This document shows positions 55,825-64,000 of a stretch of 64,000 bases of DNA, piece by piece. Source of the DNA: Gari tellinella (lineage: Eukaryota; Mollusca; Bivalvia; Cardiida; Psammobiidae); NCBI GenBank assembly GCA_922989275.2, contig OV277858.1:11656001-11720000 (forward strand), written 5' to 3'. The notes beneath the pieces were generated by a model. That model saw nothing but the letters and a program-made list of their open reading frames with translations. It did no database searches and was not told the origin of the DNA. Positions within the stretch are counted from its first letter, which is position 1. Each line of letters begins with the position of its first letter. Both the position numbers and the translations under genes were made by a program.

Positions 55825-55985
55825 ATAACAGATTCGTAATTGTCCATTACCGTGCATTAGATCACAGTTAGTCGTTGAGATGTAGGTAATTAGATCACTC
55901 GCCCTAAACGCCTCGTGATCTAATGACTTCAAATATCAACTTCTTACTGTGATCTAATGCACAGAAATAAACACCTAGGAATTGG
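55825..55985. repeat. Palindrome A-B-A', relative of 50,194-50,466
   Basis: The same flank, AGAATTAAAATAAC, leads into arm A (CATTACCGTGCATTAGATCACAG), one hairpin (GTCGTTGAGATGTAGG, TTAGATCACT, tip CGCCCTAAACGCC, GTGATCTAA, ATATCAAC) and arm A' (CTGTGATCTAATGCAC). Only one internal hairpin is present, so it is the simpler version. It begins about 70 bp after the recombinase relic ends and has the same orientation as the first copy. Confidence 0.85.
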
Positions 55986-57569
55986 TTTATTTCTTAACTT
56001 GAGCATGCATATAATGTGATAGAGCAACCGATTACAAATACATGTATACACATATTCCAGGACCACACATATGAGCGAAAACTGATATAGAACACAATTA
56101 TTATTGCTTGATAAGGGAGGCTCAGAGACAGGAGATGTACATGCTGCAGCAAATAAGAACAGCAGTAAGATACAGAACGTGTTAAAAACATCACTTAAGC
56201 CATCTTCTAAAACTCTCAGACACAATACAAACAAGAAGAGCAGCAATACAGACTTACGCTTAATCAACCACACGTAAATCAACCAGAAGTTAGTACTGAT
56301 GTGTTTCACGGGAAGTTTCTAAAAACACTTAAACTGCACCAAAGCACTCATTACTGATGTCATGAGTTTTCATAACTGTCAGTTCCGAGATTACTAACAA
56401 ACTGTAGAAAACTGTTATTGAATAACATTCTATATGACTTTAGGCTGAATTTCAGCAATTACAGTTTTACTTAATCGATGTACAAAAATGATTTATTTTA
56501 ATAGTATTCATTCTAAAGAGTGTGATCACACTTTTGAGACACAGGAGCTGAATAAAAAGTAGTTTTCATACATTCAATTGTTGTTGTGAATATTTCTAAA
56601 AAGTTTCATACATCAATGGCATAGTTTCCAATGTGTTTTGATAGAATAGCAATAAGCAACCTTTCAATATAAATCGATGTTCGAGGTAAAAGTTGGTTAT
56701 GTTCAATGTTTGTTTGACAGGTAATTGTTTCATAGAAAAAAGGATTATTGTTTTATTTCACAGAAAGTTAGTTTAGAAGTATAATGAACTAAATCATTTG
56801 AATAGGATTAAAATGGATTCTTTGAATTTGGAATTGTGTAAACAGTTTTACTGTACGAAGGATGGTACGTCATTCTTTCGGTAAGGTTGTGTATGTAACA
56901 GATGACAGTTTTATATACTTTCGGTTTTCGGATGTTTTTTAAATTGCATTTACGTTAAATGTCTATCCGCCCAGGTTTCTTGAAGAGGATGTCCTGTGTT
57001 TTAGTTTATTACTTCGATTTGTTTATTTTACATTTGACCTTTTCGTATATATTTCATTTTGTTTGCTCGTCATGTGACTGAGTACAAGTCATCATTTGAG
57101 ACTTGACGAAAACCATATTATCTTGTAATTCTGTAGTTGTTGCTGTCATTGACCATACTTATGTTCATTCGTCAATAAAAAACGACTGTTGAAAATAACT
57201 GTTCGGCATTGTCACTTATAATGCAAGTTGACATGTCTGTCCTTTCTCGTCGTTTATTCGCGTTTGTAATGCTTTTTTCGGAATGTTCATGCCTATTTTG
57301 TATCTAATCGACCACATTGGGTCTCGGTCGATTACGAATGAATTTGATTCGGACGAACTGAACAGTTTATTTTTGACAATCTTTATATTAATAGATGATA
57401 TTGTATGAGTGCTCATTTTTTATCATTTTTAATCAACGAGTTGACTAAATTAATATTACGCGAGCCTTGGCGGAGTCAAATAATGAGCACGAATATGAGA
57501 TTCTATGTATCACATAACAAGCTTAATCACATTTTAAATTGATTGAAATCATAGTTTGTAGACCTTCCG
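55986..57569. other. Intergenic DNA
   Basis: A 121-codon hydrophobic minus-strand ORF (55,944-56,309) overlaps the end of the palindrome and has no recognisable family. AATAAAAAA near 57,174 could act as a poly(A) signal. No gene is supported. Confidence 0.35.
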
Positions 57570-57824
57570 CTATATAGATTTCCGCCAAAACGTTATGGTG
57601 TTTACGTTAACGTCGTCGTAAATGAAGTCATATTGTGTCGCGTTACATACAGAGCTTGTGGACGAACAGTTCGTCGTGTTAGTCTTACAACGTTCAATCA
57701 CACATGAGGGTTGTTTTGAGAAAATCAACTTTAAAGTTTTGGACCCATTAAACAGCACAATTCTGATGGATTTTGAAGATTTTTTCGACTTTACCTGATA
57801 AATTATGATTGCAAAGAGTTTCAA
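57570..57824 (-). CDS. Second conserved ORF segment of duplication copy B (unknown)
   Basis: 84 codons. Its start (IYQVKSK) and middle (LFNGSK, FSKQPSCV) match the decayed sequence at 45,900-45,985 in copy A (IHQVKSK, LMGHK, FFKTTLM). It has a Cys-, Ser- and Thr-rich stretch (CKTNTTNCSSTSSVCN) and an acidic end. ATCAGGTAAAGTC near its start is preserved in both copies and reads as a consensus splice donor, so part of it may be intron. Function unknown. Confidence 0.3.
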   Translation of the reverse strand: MKLFAIIIYQVKSKKSSKSIRIVLFNGSKTLKLIFSKQPSCVIERCKTNTTNCSSTSSVCNATQYDFIYDDVNVNTITFWRKSI

Positions 57825-58017
57825 TTAAAGATTGATGAGTATTGTAAACATATTATTTTAGATCTGATTTACGTTTGGTTCGAGATAGATCATTTCTTAA
57901 ACTCTACCTTCTATTTCACTCATTGTTATAATTTTCTATGTCCATTATGTGGACTTAGAACATTATTAACAATACAATAGACATTTGCATGAACAATTTA
58001 ATTTGTACAATGTTCTA

Positions 58018-59479
58018 CACTGACGAGATAAAGAAACGCCTTATTCTAATTCAAGGTACATTATGTTGTACACCGAAATCAAATCATAGAAAATAATATT
58101 CCATTTGTAAGACTGATCATTGCAGAGAACCGATGGATGTATTAGACAGCATGTAATGGTAAACTTATGCTTTAAATGTGGATTGTAGAGTCACAACAAT
58201 TTGACTGAACTAATCAGTAACGCGTGTGGCCACATCTACTTGCAACCACCGCAGCAAGGCGTCGTGCCATGGAACCACACACGTTTTGTAACAGATACCT
58301 TAGGATCCTGGCCAACTCCTGATGGAGCGCTAACGTCAATTCTCGGACGTTGTCAGGCTGTGGTTGACGTTGACATAATCGGCGTCCAATGTAATCCCAG
58401 ACGTGTTCAATGGAATTGCAGTCCGGTGAACACGCAGTCCAAGGCAAAACGTTAATGTTACTGGTCTGTAAAAAGTTCATGGTGACTCGTGCAACATGGG
58501 GTCGCGCGTTGTCATGCAGGAAGACAAGGCCGTGATGTTGGCGGAACATGGGGACAACCATAGGCCGCAATATCTGGTCCATGTAACGCCTTGCATTGAG
58601 GTTACCTTGGCACACGATGAGTTTGGACTTAAATCTATAGTTGATGGCTGCCCAGACCATTACGCCGCCCCCACCGTAACGGCATTGTCAGTGTAACGTA
58701 TATGGTGTCGTCTGTAGACACGGATACGTCCGGCGTTAAATATGTTAAAACGTGACACGTCACAAAACATAACGTTATGCCAGCGCTGACAGAGATGGTT
58801 ACGGGACCAAATAAGACGTTGTTGACGGTGACGTATGGTAAGAACAATGCCACGATAGGGCCTGCAGGAGACAATACCTTGCTATCTTAGTCCATTTCTA
58901 ACTCTATCGACTAACTGGGCGACCACGATTACCTACCTCTAGACGTGATGTGGATTCAGTCGTTACAAATCTGTCACGTAGATGGCGTTGACGGATATAA
59001 TTATCCGTCCGTATTGACTTGACACGCAGTCTACCGGTACGTGGTCTATCATTAAAACTTTCTGTGACTCGAACACGTCGAACGAGACGCAATATTGTTG
59101 AACGAGAGACGCTAAAAAGTCTAGCGACTTGTTCTTGCGTTTGCCCACATTCAAGCATGGCCAAAACTCTCAGGCCCTGTCTTCAGAATTTAACCTCGGC
59201 ATGATTGATGAAAATCTCTAAAATTATGGTTGTCGACTAACACATGTACCAGTGCAATCATCACCAGATAAAACCATATGGTTGACACACACGAGCTGCA
59301 CGTGTAAATGGTGCGCAGTTACATGAATTTAGCAATGCGCTGGATACAATCGTTCAAGTTTTAATTTGTTCAATTTGTCGGTCAGAGTACATGTACATCT
59401 GCAATTTTAGCCCAAATTTCCACTATGGAACGAAATTAACGCCAAATGTCGATGTGGTGTTTTTTTTATCTCGTCAGTA
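58018..59479 (-). mobile_element. Tc1-type transposon, 1.46 kb
   Basis: Terminal inverted repeats CACTGACGAGATAAAGAAAC (58,018) and, complementary, TACTGACGAGATAAAAAAAAC ending at 59,479 in two matching parts. TA lies outside both ends (58,016-58,017 and 59,480-59,481). Copy A of the duplication carries the uninterrupted site (near 45,690), which confirms the boundaries. A broken transposase lies inside on the minus strand. Confidence 0.92.
58214..59164 (-). pseudogene. Tc1 transposase, broken
   Basis: The N-terminal frame (59,164-58,904) has a helix-turn-helix: QTQEQVARLFSVSRSTILRL, then the GRP(R) hinge (RPRTGR) and a second DNA-binding half. The C-terminal frame (58,660-58,214, extending upstream past 58,740) holds the DD34E core: a first-Asp box reading CDVSRFNI near 58,750 (family: DE rather than DV), MVWAAI, the second Asp in FLHDNARPHVA (58,510), and the Glu in SPDCNSIEHVWD (58,420). 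It ends with CGHTRY. The two parts are out of frame with each other near 58,880-58,900, where sequence appears lost. Length otherwise fits a ~340-aa Tc1 transposase. Confidence 0.9.
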
Positions 59480-59585
59480 TATATCTATATCTTAAATTAC
59501 CACAACTCTTCTTTAGCAGTTTTATTACCTTAACTTGTTCTAATGGAATCGTTGCCATGGTTTATTTAAGAAATAAGCTTCGCTA

Positions 59586-59725
59586 CATGGTTTGCTATCG
59601 CCTCATATACCACGATTTGGAGTTCTGACGCGTAGCAAATTAACGACGAGGGACAAAGGCTCAAGTGGTTAATTTGCAGCGCGTCAGAACGGCACATTGT
59701 GGTATATGAAGCCATAGCAACCATG
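59586..59725. mobile_element. Hairpin MITE, ~58-bp arms
   Basis: CATGGTTTGCTATCG...GCAAATTAAC (59,586-59,644) is mirrored by GTTAATTTGCAGCG...CATAGCAACCATG (59,668-59,725) with roughly 85% match and a 23-nt spacer. It lies in the segment absent from duplication copy A. Confidence 0.8.
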
Positions 59726-59739
59726 GAAGAAGATTAGTT

Positions 59740-60226
59740 CAATTCTAACATGACAAATAAGGTTTTAACAGGGTCTACACTGCTAGGTTTTCAGTATCGC
59801 CTCGGACTATTTTTTATTAGGTCTCCCCTCCTCTGGCTGTTATATTTTACCCATTTAAAAAAGCATCATATCTTAAAACGGTTTGAAGTTTTGTTTTAAA
59901 CCCCAGCTTTAAATAACTTGAACATCTAAATACATTGAATAAACTTTTTTTCATCTGAATAGTTCAACTACCATACAAACTATTAGCAAAACGTTTTAAA
60001 ATGTGCGTACAATTATTTCAATCGAGCGATCTGGAATTAGAATTTATCGTAGGATGGACACAGGAACAGAAATTGTAACGGGACTATTTTCACATCGTTG
60101 TATTATCAGTTTCCGGTCATTGTTAATCATATTGATATAGCAATGGTAAATTTGTTTTTCGTTCATGTTAGTATCAAAGGTACTGTTCAGTAAACCAGAA
60201 AGAAATACGAGCTTATATTATTTTGG
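59740..60226. other. Segment specific to duplication copy B
   Basis: AT-rich sequence with no counterpart in copy A up to about 60,180. No ORF. Confidence 0.4.
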
Positions 60227-60697
60227 TTATTTGGCAAAAACTATCTCCTCTGCCATGAACCCTATGTGGCTTACAAGCGATGAAATAAATTGAGAATGCT
60301 TCTTAAGAACTGGGTTTGGTTTGTTGTTGTTGTTAACATCCGTATCTTGCATATGTATGGACTCCCAAGGAAGAGGAGAGCTAAAAAGCAGAACATGAGT
60401 GCGATTCTTTATTCCTGTTATCATCAGAACTATCTGGTTCTTTATATATATGGCTAGTGTAAAGTACAGAAACATGGGCCCTCGGTTAAGAAAGTCTCCG
60501 TCGTTGGACTTGGCTTCGTGGGCTTCTTGAAAAGGGTATTCAGGATTACTTTCATAATGTTTTAAGCAGCTATCTGTGTTAAAATTAACCACTTTACCAT
60601 GAACTAAACATGTAGTTAAAAAGATATCGGTATTTCGCACATTACATTGTACGCCAATAACCGTGAAGGGCGAAGCCATCTTGGAAATTACTGTCAC
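60227..60697 (-). CDS. Unknown 156-aa protein, intact paralogue
   Basis: An uninterrupted frame from ATG at 60,695-60,697. No signal peptide is clear. It begins with a hydrophobic stretch (ASPFTVIGVQ), followed by a Cys-containing segment (residues ~17-47), the conserved GDFLNRGPMFLYFTLA (residues ~76-91), KNQIVLMITG, SSPLPWES, then an Asn-rich, polar C-terminus. The homologue at 45,008-45,531 shares these blocks, with conservative changes. The context is an inverted duplication in DNA full of transposons, so it may be a transposon-encoded accessory protein or an exon of a host gene. I recognise no family; no domain claim is made. Confidence 0.45.
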   Translation of the reverse strand: MTVISKMASPFTVIGVQCNVRNTDIFLTTCLVHGKVVNFNTDSCLKHYESNPEYPFQEAHEAKSNDGDFLNRGPMFLYFTLAIYIKNQIVLMITGIKNRTHVLLFSSPLPWESIHMQDTDVNNNNKPNPVLKKHSQFISSLVSHIGFMAEEIVFAK

Positions 60698-60870
60698 TTG
60701 ATCGATTTGGAGTACAATGACTGGACAAATTGGACATAGCTCATTGTAATTTTCATCAAAACGTTAATAACTGAGATATAACATTGTAATACTGGCGATA
60801 ACTTAAACTAGAAAACTCGGATAAACGTATGGTTTGCACCAGGAGATAGTTCTTAAAAGTAGCTTTCTAA

Positions 60871-61060
60871 CGGAGAACGTTGTTAGACTCACGCGACGAG
60901 TTGGGCCGGAGCCCAAACAAGGATATTCCACGAGTAGATTACGATATTTACATAATGGCTTTATGTCATTCCCTGATCGCAAGTTATGTGACAAAAATAT
61001 ATATGTCTTTTGGTATTTATTAAAGCACTAGTTGGCAAAGGCATTGTGTGTGTGTATATA
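60871..61060. other. Spacer
   Basis: No feature seen. Confidence 0.3.
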
Positions 61061-61244
61061 CACTCAGTGCAAAAAGAAACGCACATTTTTCATTACACTA
61101 TGTGTATGTAGAAGGAACGTATTTGTGAATTAATCTTTTCATTAAGGTCAGTAGTTCTGTCTGGGGGTATCAATGTTGAAAAACACAACCTGCACAAATC
61201 GTTGCGATGTTTAAAACAGACTGTAGTTCTCTTTCGCTGCTAAA

Positions 61245-61471
61245 TTAATCGTGCGATTTTTATCCTACCAGTGTTTCATTGTCGTCTGCTTCAATTGTGT
61301 TGTTTGCAAGATCGTTTCAAAGTAAGATTCAAAGTAGTATGACTTAAAGTATATCTATACGAGTGTCAAACAGTTTGGATCCTGATCAGACGCCGCGTTA
61401 CGCGGCGTCTGATCAGGATCCAAACTGTTTGAAAACGCGCCTTTTGACGTCATTAAGAGTGAAAGGGTTAA
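61245..61471 (+). mobile_element. TTAA-type hairpin MITE nested in the Tc1-like MITE
   Basis: The order matches 33,096-33,340: CATTGTCGTCTGCTTCAATT, GCAAGATCGTTTCAAAG, the hairpin, then AAGAGTGAAAGGGTTAA. The right TTAA is at 61,468-61,471; the left limit, placed at TTAA 61,245, is less certain. Confidence 0.7.
61367..61431. repeat. Perfect 65-nt hairpin (31-bp arms, TTA loop)
   Basis: Arm 61,367-61,397 (CAAACAGTTTGGATCC...GACGCCGCG) is the exact complement of 61,401-61,431, with TTA between. This is the best preserved of the hairpins in the window. Confidence 0.97.
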
Positions 61472-61612
61472 AATACAGCACAGTAATTTTAAGTATATGT
61501 TTTTCTAAACTTGTGGCAGAATTGAATTGATCTTGAGATATGGTCTAAGTATCTTAAAAAAGTCTCTTAATCTGCGCCTGAGCACAATGTGCGTTTCTTT
61601 TTGTACTGAGTG

Positions 61613-62229
61613 TATATATTAAAAAGAAAATGCAAAGGTCCAATGATAGTCGGGTCCGGTATAAGTCTAAATAGTTTAAAGTGTCTACACCAACATTTCT
61701 AATGAATTAGGGCTAGACGCTAGACAATGTTGGCTTGACCAGTCTTCCTCCCTTATACACAAACGATTTAATAAAAATATCATCTAACAAGGCTTAAAAC
61801 AATACCAGAAAATAACATTTTTAGTTTAACAGCGTAATATACAACTAAATTGGAGGCATAGGCATGGGTACAAAATGTCCTTCAACTTACGTTACCCTTG
61901 TATTAAGTTACCTAGTAAAAAAACCTTATCAACAAGTATCAGAAATGTACGAATCTCCACACACAAATTACGTTAAAGAGAACTGGGAACGCTTTCTAGA
62001 TGACTGTTAATAATTTGGTCCAATTTGTAACCGAGTAAGATTAATTTCACAAAATCCTAAGTAATTAACACAAAGTTCTACAATTTACTTTACAATGTGC
62101 AGAGAATAAAACAATTATTATTATGTTTTTCGAGAGTGATCCCAACTTTACGAATTATCTTCTGTAGTATTTAATTGTTCTGCGGCATTGATTTAACTGA
62201 AAGCAAAATATCATATAATCAAAACGAAC
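61613..62229. other. AT-rich intergenic DNA
   Basis: No feature seen. Confidence 0.4.
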
Positions 62230-62500
62230 AAATAGTTTATCATCTCAGTAGTTTGGAAACTAACATTTATGTAATAGAACGTACATAACGGCATAAAGAA
62301 AACCTATTTATCAGCAAGAGCTGTCAGATTAGAATGAGACGTGGCTTTACCATACAATAAGTAATGTACAGAGATACAATACACCGCTGTACAGCCATGG
62401 GTGTATAATTGTCGACTGCTTTCGGTGTGTAGCTTGTGCAGTTTTCATATGATTAGACTTAGTATATACTTAATAAAACTAATAATGTTCCTGCCTTCCT
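62230..62500 (+). repeat. Dispersed repeat R2, copy 3
   Basis: TATTTATCAGCA, GTACAGAGATACAA, AATTGTCGACTGCTT and CAGTTTTCATATGATTAG match 11,970-12,150 in order. The 101-aa ORF at 62,401-62,706 starts in R2 and is not supported. Confidence 0.55.
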
Positions 62501-63529
62501 TGGAACTGTCAGAACGAAATACAATTAACAGTTTAGTACAGAATAATACACGAAAAACGGAAACCACGATCAGCCTCAAAATAGACAAAATATCGAAAGG
62601 TCACGTACAACTGAAGATTAAACGCAATTGCAATAGCAAGACGACGGTTCCGACATTGATCTGTCAATACCAACTACAAAAACGGGCGCTCCAGACTAAG
62701 ATTTAAATAATAATAAACATAATTTACAAAAGGAGAAGTTGACATTACGATGTGCTTTATTGACTTACAAGGGTCTAGTTACAAAAATAACACATACTCT
62801 TGATTGATTAATATAATTTGTTGTGTATGTAGAGTCTTAAGTGTAGGATTATTGTCATATGCTCATATGTGACCCGCAACGTGAAAAGGTCCCTTTTGGG
62901 AAAACAAATGTAGAAACATTTTTCTTGTATCAAAAAAAGGCAATCATTTTGTTGAAATACTTACCTAAACGTCAAATGTTCGACTTTATTTACCCCACCT
63001 ATGACTTTTAACCTGGCACTTCAAATATCTTGATATATCTATTGATAAAAGAAATGTGCTTAAATTATGGAAGTTAAAATGAAACATTAAACACGACATG
63101 TTGTACCTAAAGTGATGAACAATTCTTACATATTTCTAAATGTAACATTTACTTTTTAATATTTGTATAACATTTTAATTTACCTCACTCACCCAATTTA
63201 ACATAGGGAAGTAGAAGTATTGCACTTGTGACTAAACATTTTAGAACACGCCCCTTGAATTTATGGTGATACGTTTAGCAATAGATTAATGACATACTTA
63301 TGTACTAAGAAATAAATGAAATTCGGCACAACGGTGGGAGGGTAACGATGACGTCACTGTTAAATGTGAACAATGTCATGTGGCTATTGGTATGAAATAT
63401 ATATAAAACAATATCGACATCAAACTATAACCATTTGTTTACGAAAAGTCACAGTTTTGAAATAAATATAGCATCAATTCAATGTCATTGTCCATATTAC
63501 ATTTATTGCTGTGAAATGTTCCGTCGTCA
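62501..63529. other. Intergenic DNA
   Basis: A TGACGTCA site at 63,349-63,356; nothing else. Confidence 0.4.
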
Positions 63530-63850
63530 TTGTTCGTCCATAAAGTGGTTTGGCAGACGTGATCCAATGCCAACAAACTCGAATGCGATACCACTGGTCG
63601 TGAGTTTGATTCACGGACGGACCAAGTCCTTCGGATGATACTTCATAAATCGAGGTCCGAGATTTAAAAGAACCAGATAACTTAGTCAATAATAAGAGTA
63701 GTGCATCGCGCCCGGGTTTTCTGTATCCGCTCCCCTCTCTCTTGGGTGTCCAATTGACCCATATATGATATAAATGGACGTACAAAAACAACCCGAACCA
63801 AACCTTCTTACTGTTGTAACGGAGTTCATGGTAGAGGGTTGCAGGCATCA
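63530..63850 (+). repeat. tRNA-derived SINE, second family
   Basis: The head, 63,536-63,615, has AAAGTGGTTTGGCAGA (A-box position) and GTGAGTTTGATTCAC (B box), consistent with a tRNA with a long variable arm. The body CTTCGGATGATACTTCATAAA, CGAGGTCCGAG and TAAAAGAACCAGATAAC (63,628-63,680) matches a central block common in mollusc and echinoderm SINEs. The antisense 125-aa ORF (63,474-63,851) is a shadow. Confidence 0.7.
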
Positions 63851-64000
63851 CCTATCAAACGCTACATCCATATGATAAAAAACCAGGTTAACTTCACTGT
63901 TGTTGGCATATACAAATATAATATCCATTCAATAATCAACTTTCGAATAACATTAATGCTGTATGCCCCATTTGTAAGAATTATCGTTCATTGTATTGTG
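63851..64000. other. AT-rich end of window
   Basis: No feature seen. Confidence 0.4.

Larger units (their letters stand above)
57640..60870 (-). repeat. Inverted duplication, copy B
   Basis: Reverse-complement partner of 44,848-46,008, expanded by the Tc1 element at 58,018-59,479 and by about 600 bp between 59,575 and 60,180 that holds a hairpin MITE. Removing these restores colinearity. Confidence 0.85.
61061..61612. mobile_element. Tc1/mariner-like MITE, 552 bp
   Basis: CACTCAGTGCAAAAAGAAAC (61,061) and its complement (one mismatch, GTAC for GTGC) ending at 61,612, each ~25 bp and each flanked by TATA. There is no ORF. A second MITE is nested inside. Confidence 0.9.

Noticed and set aside
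50194..55985. Endogenous parvovirus
   Set aside because: The branched palindrome resembles a T-shaped ITR, but no Rep- or capsid-like coding sequence is seen between or beside the copies.
55944..56309. 121-aa hydrophobic minus-strand ORF
   Set aside because: It overlaps the end of the A-B-A' palindrome, has no recognisable family and no paralogue in the window; hydrophobicity is expected from T-rich codons. Kept open as a low chance.
58201..58696. Plus-strand ORFs of 84 and 66 aa
   Set aside because: Antisense to the Tc1 transposase catalytic core.
61367..61431. Intrinsic transcription terminator
   Set aside because: The hairpin lacks a following T-run and the genome is eukaryotic; it is the core of a dispersed MITE.
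63474..63851. 125-aa minus-strand ORF
   Set aside because: It lies antisense across a tRNA-derived SINE.

Overview
The window looks like AT-rich nuclear DNA from an animal, most likely a bivalve mollusc. The evidence is long intergenic DNA with no dense genes, tRNA-derived SINEs, cut-and-paste transposons with TA, TTAA or 8-bp target duplications, decayed retroelements, and a tandem satellite of about 155 bp. No complete host gene could be recognised. The bivalve assignment is inference: the satellite recalls the ancient ~160-bp bivalve satellites (BIV160 type), and the SINE and retroelement families are of kinds common in molluscs.

Layout. 1-11.4 kb: two arms of a large inverted repeat (265-585 and 10,036-11,410), the right arm split by a ~1.06-kb insertion; a trinucleotide tract, a perfect 63-nt hairpin and a small LINE remnant lie between. 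11.4-23 kb: two inverted copies of the 3' end of one retroelement (13.6-14.6 and 20.9-22.2 kb), a long dispersed repeat (here R1), a repeat carrying a tRNA-like head (here R3) and a ~1-kb piggyBac-like element. 23-27 kb: a possible promoter, a satellite array that switches strand, and a C2H2-like ORF. 27.9-30.7 kb: a BEL/Pao pol relic on the minus strand, split by a third copy of the retroelement tail. 32-37.3 kb: R1 split by a nested palindrome of about 2.5 kb, then R3 split by a piggyBac-like insertion at a TTAA. 37.7-38.3 kb: a Penelope-like GIY-YIG relic. 40.5-43 kb: a SINE and a mariner.

44.8-61 kb: an inverted duplication (44.85-46.0 kb plus, 57.6-60.9 kb minus) holds two related copies of an unrecognised protein-coding sequence, one intact over 156 aa and one frameshifted. 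The minus copy was later hit by a Tc1-type element. Between the copies lie a hAT-like foldback element with a perfect 8-bp duplication, a CR1/L2-like LINE relic, a branched A-B-C-A' palindrome (50.2 kb), a foldback repeat, a decayed Crypton/DUF3504-type tyrosine recombinase (54.95-55.76 kb) and, just beyond it, a simpler copy of the branched palindrome (55.83 kb). 61-64 kb: a Tc1-like MITE with a nested MITE and a perfect 65-nt hairpin, and another SINE.

The window is best read as a graveyard of nested mobile elements dominated by inverted-repeat architecture at every scale. The most unusual structures are the branched palindromes that bracket the recombinase relic, the nested palindrome at 32-35 kb, the strand-switching satellite, and the duplicated unknown ORF.
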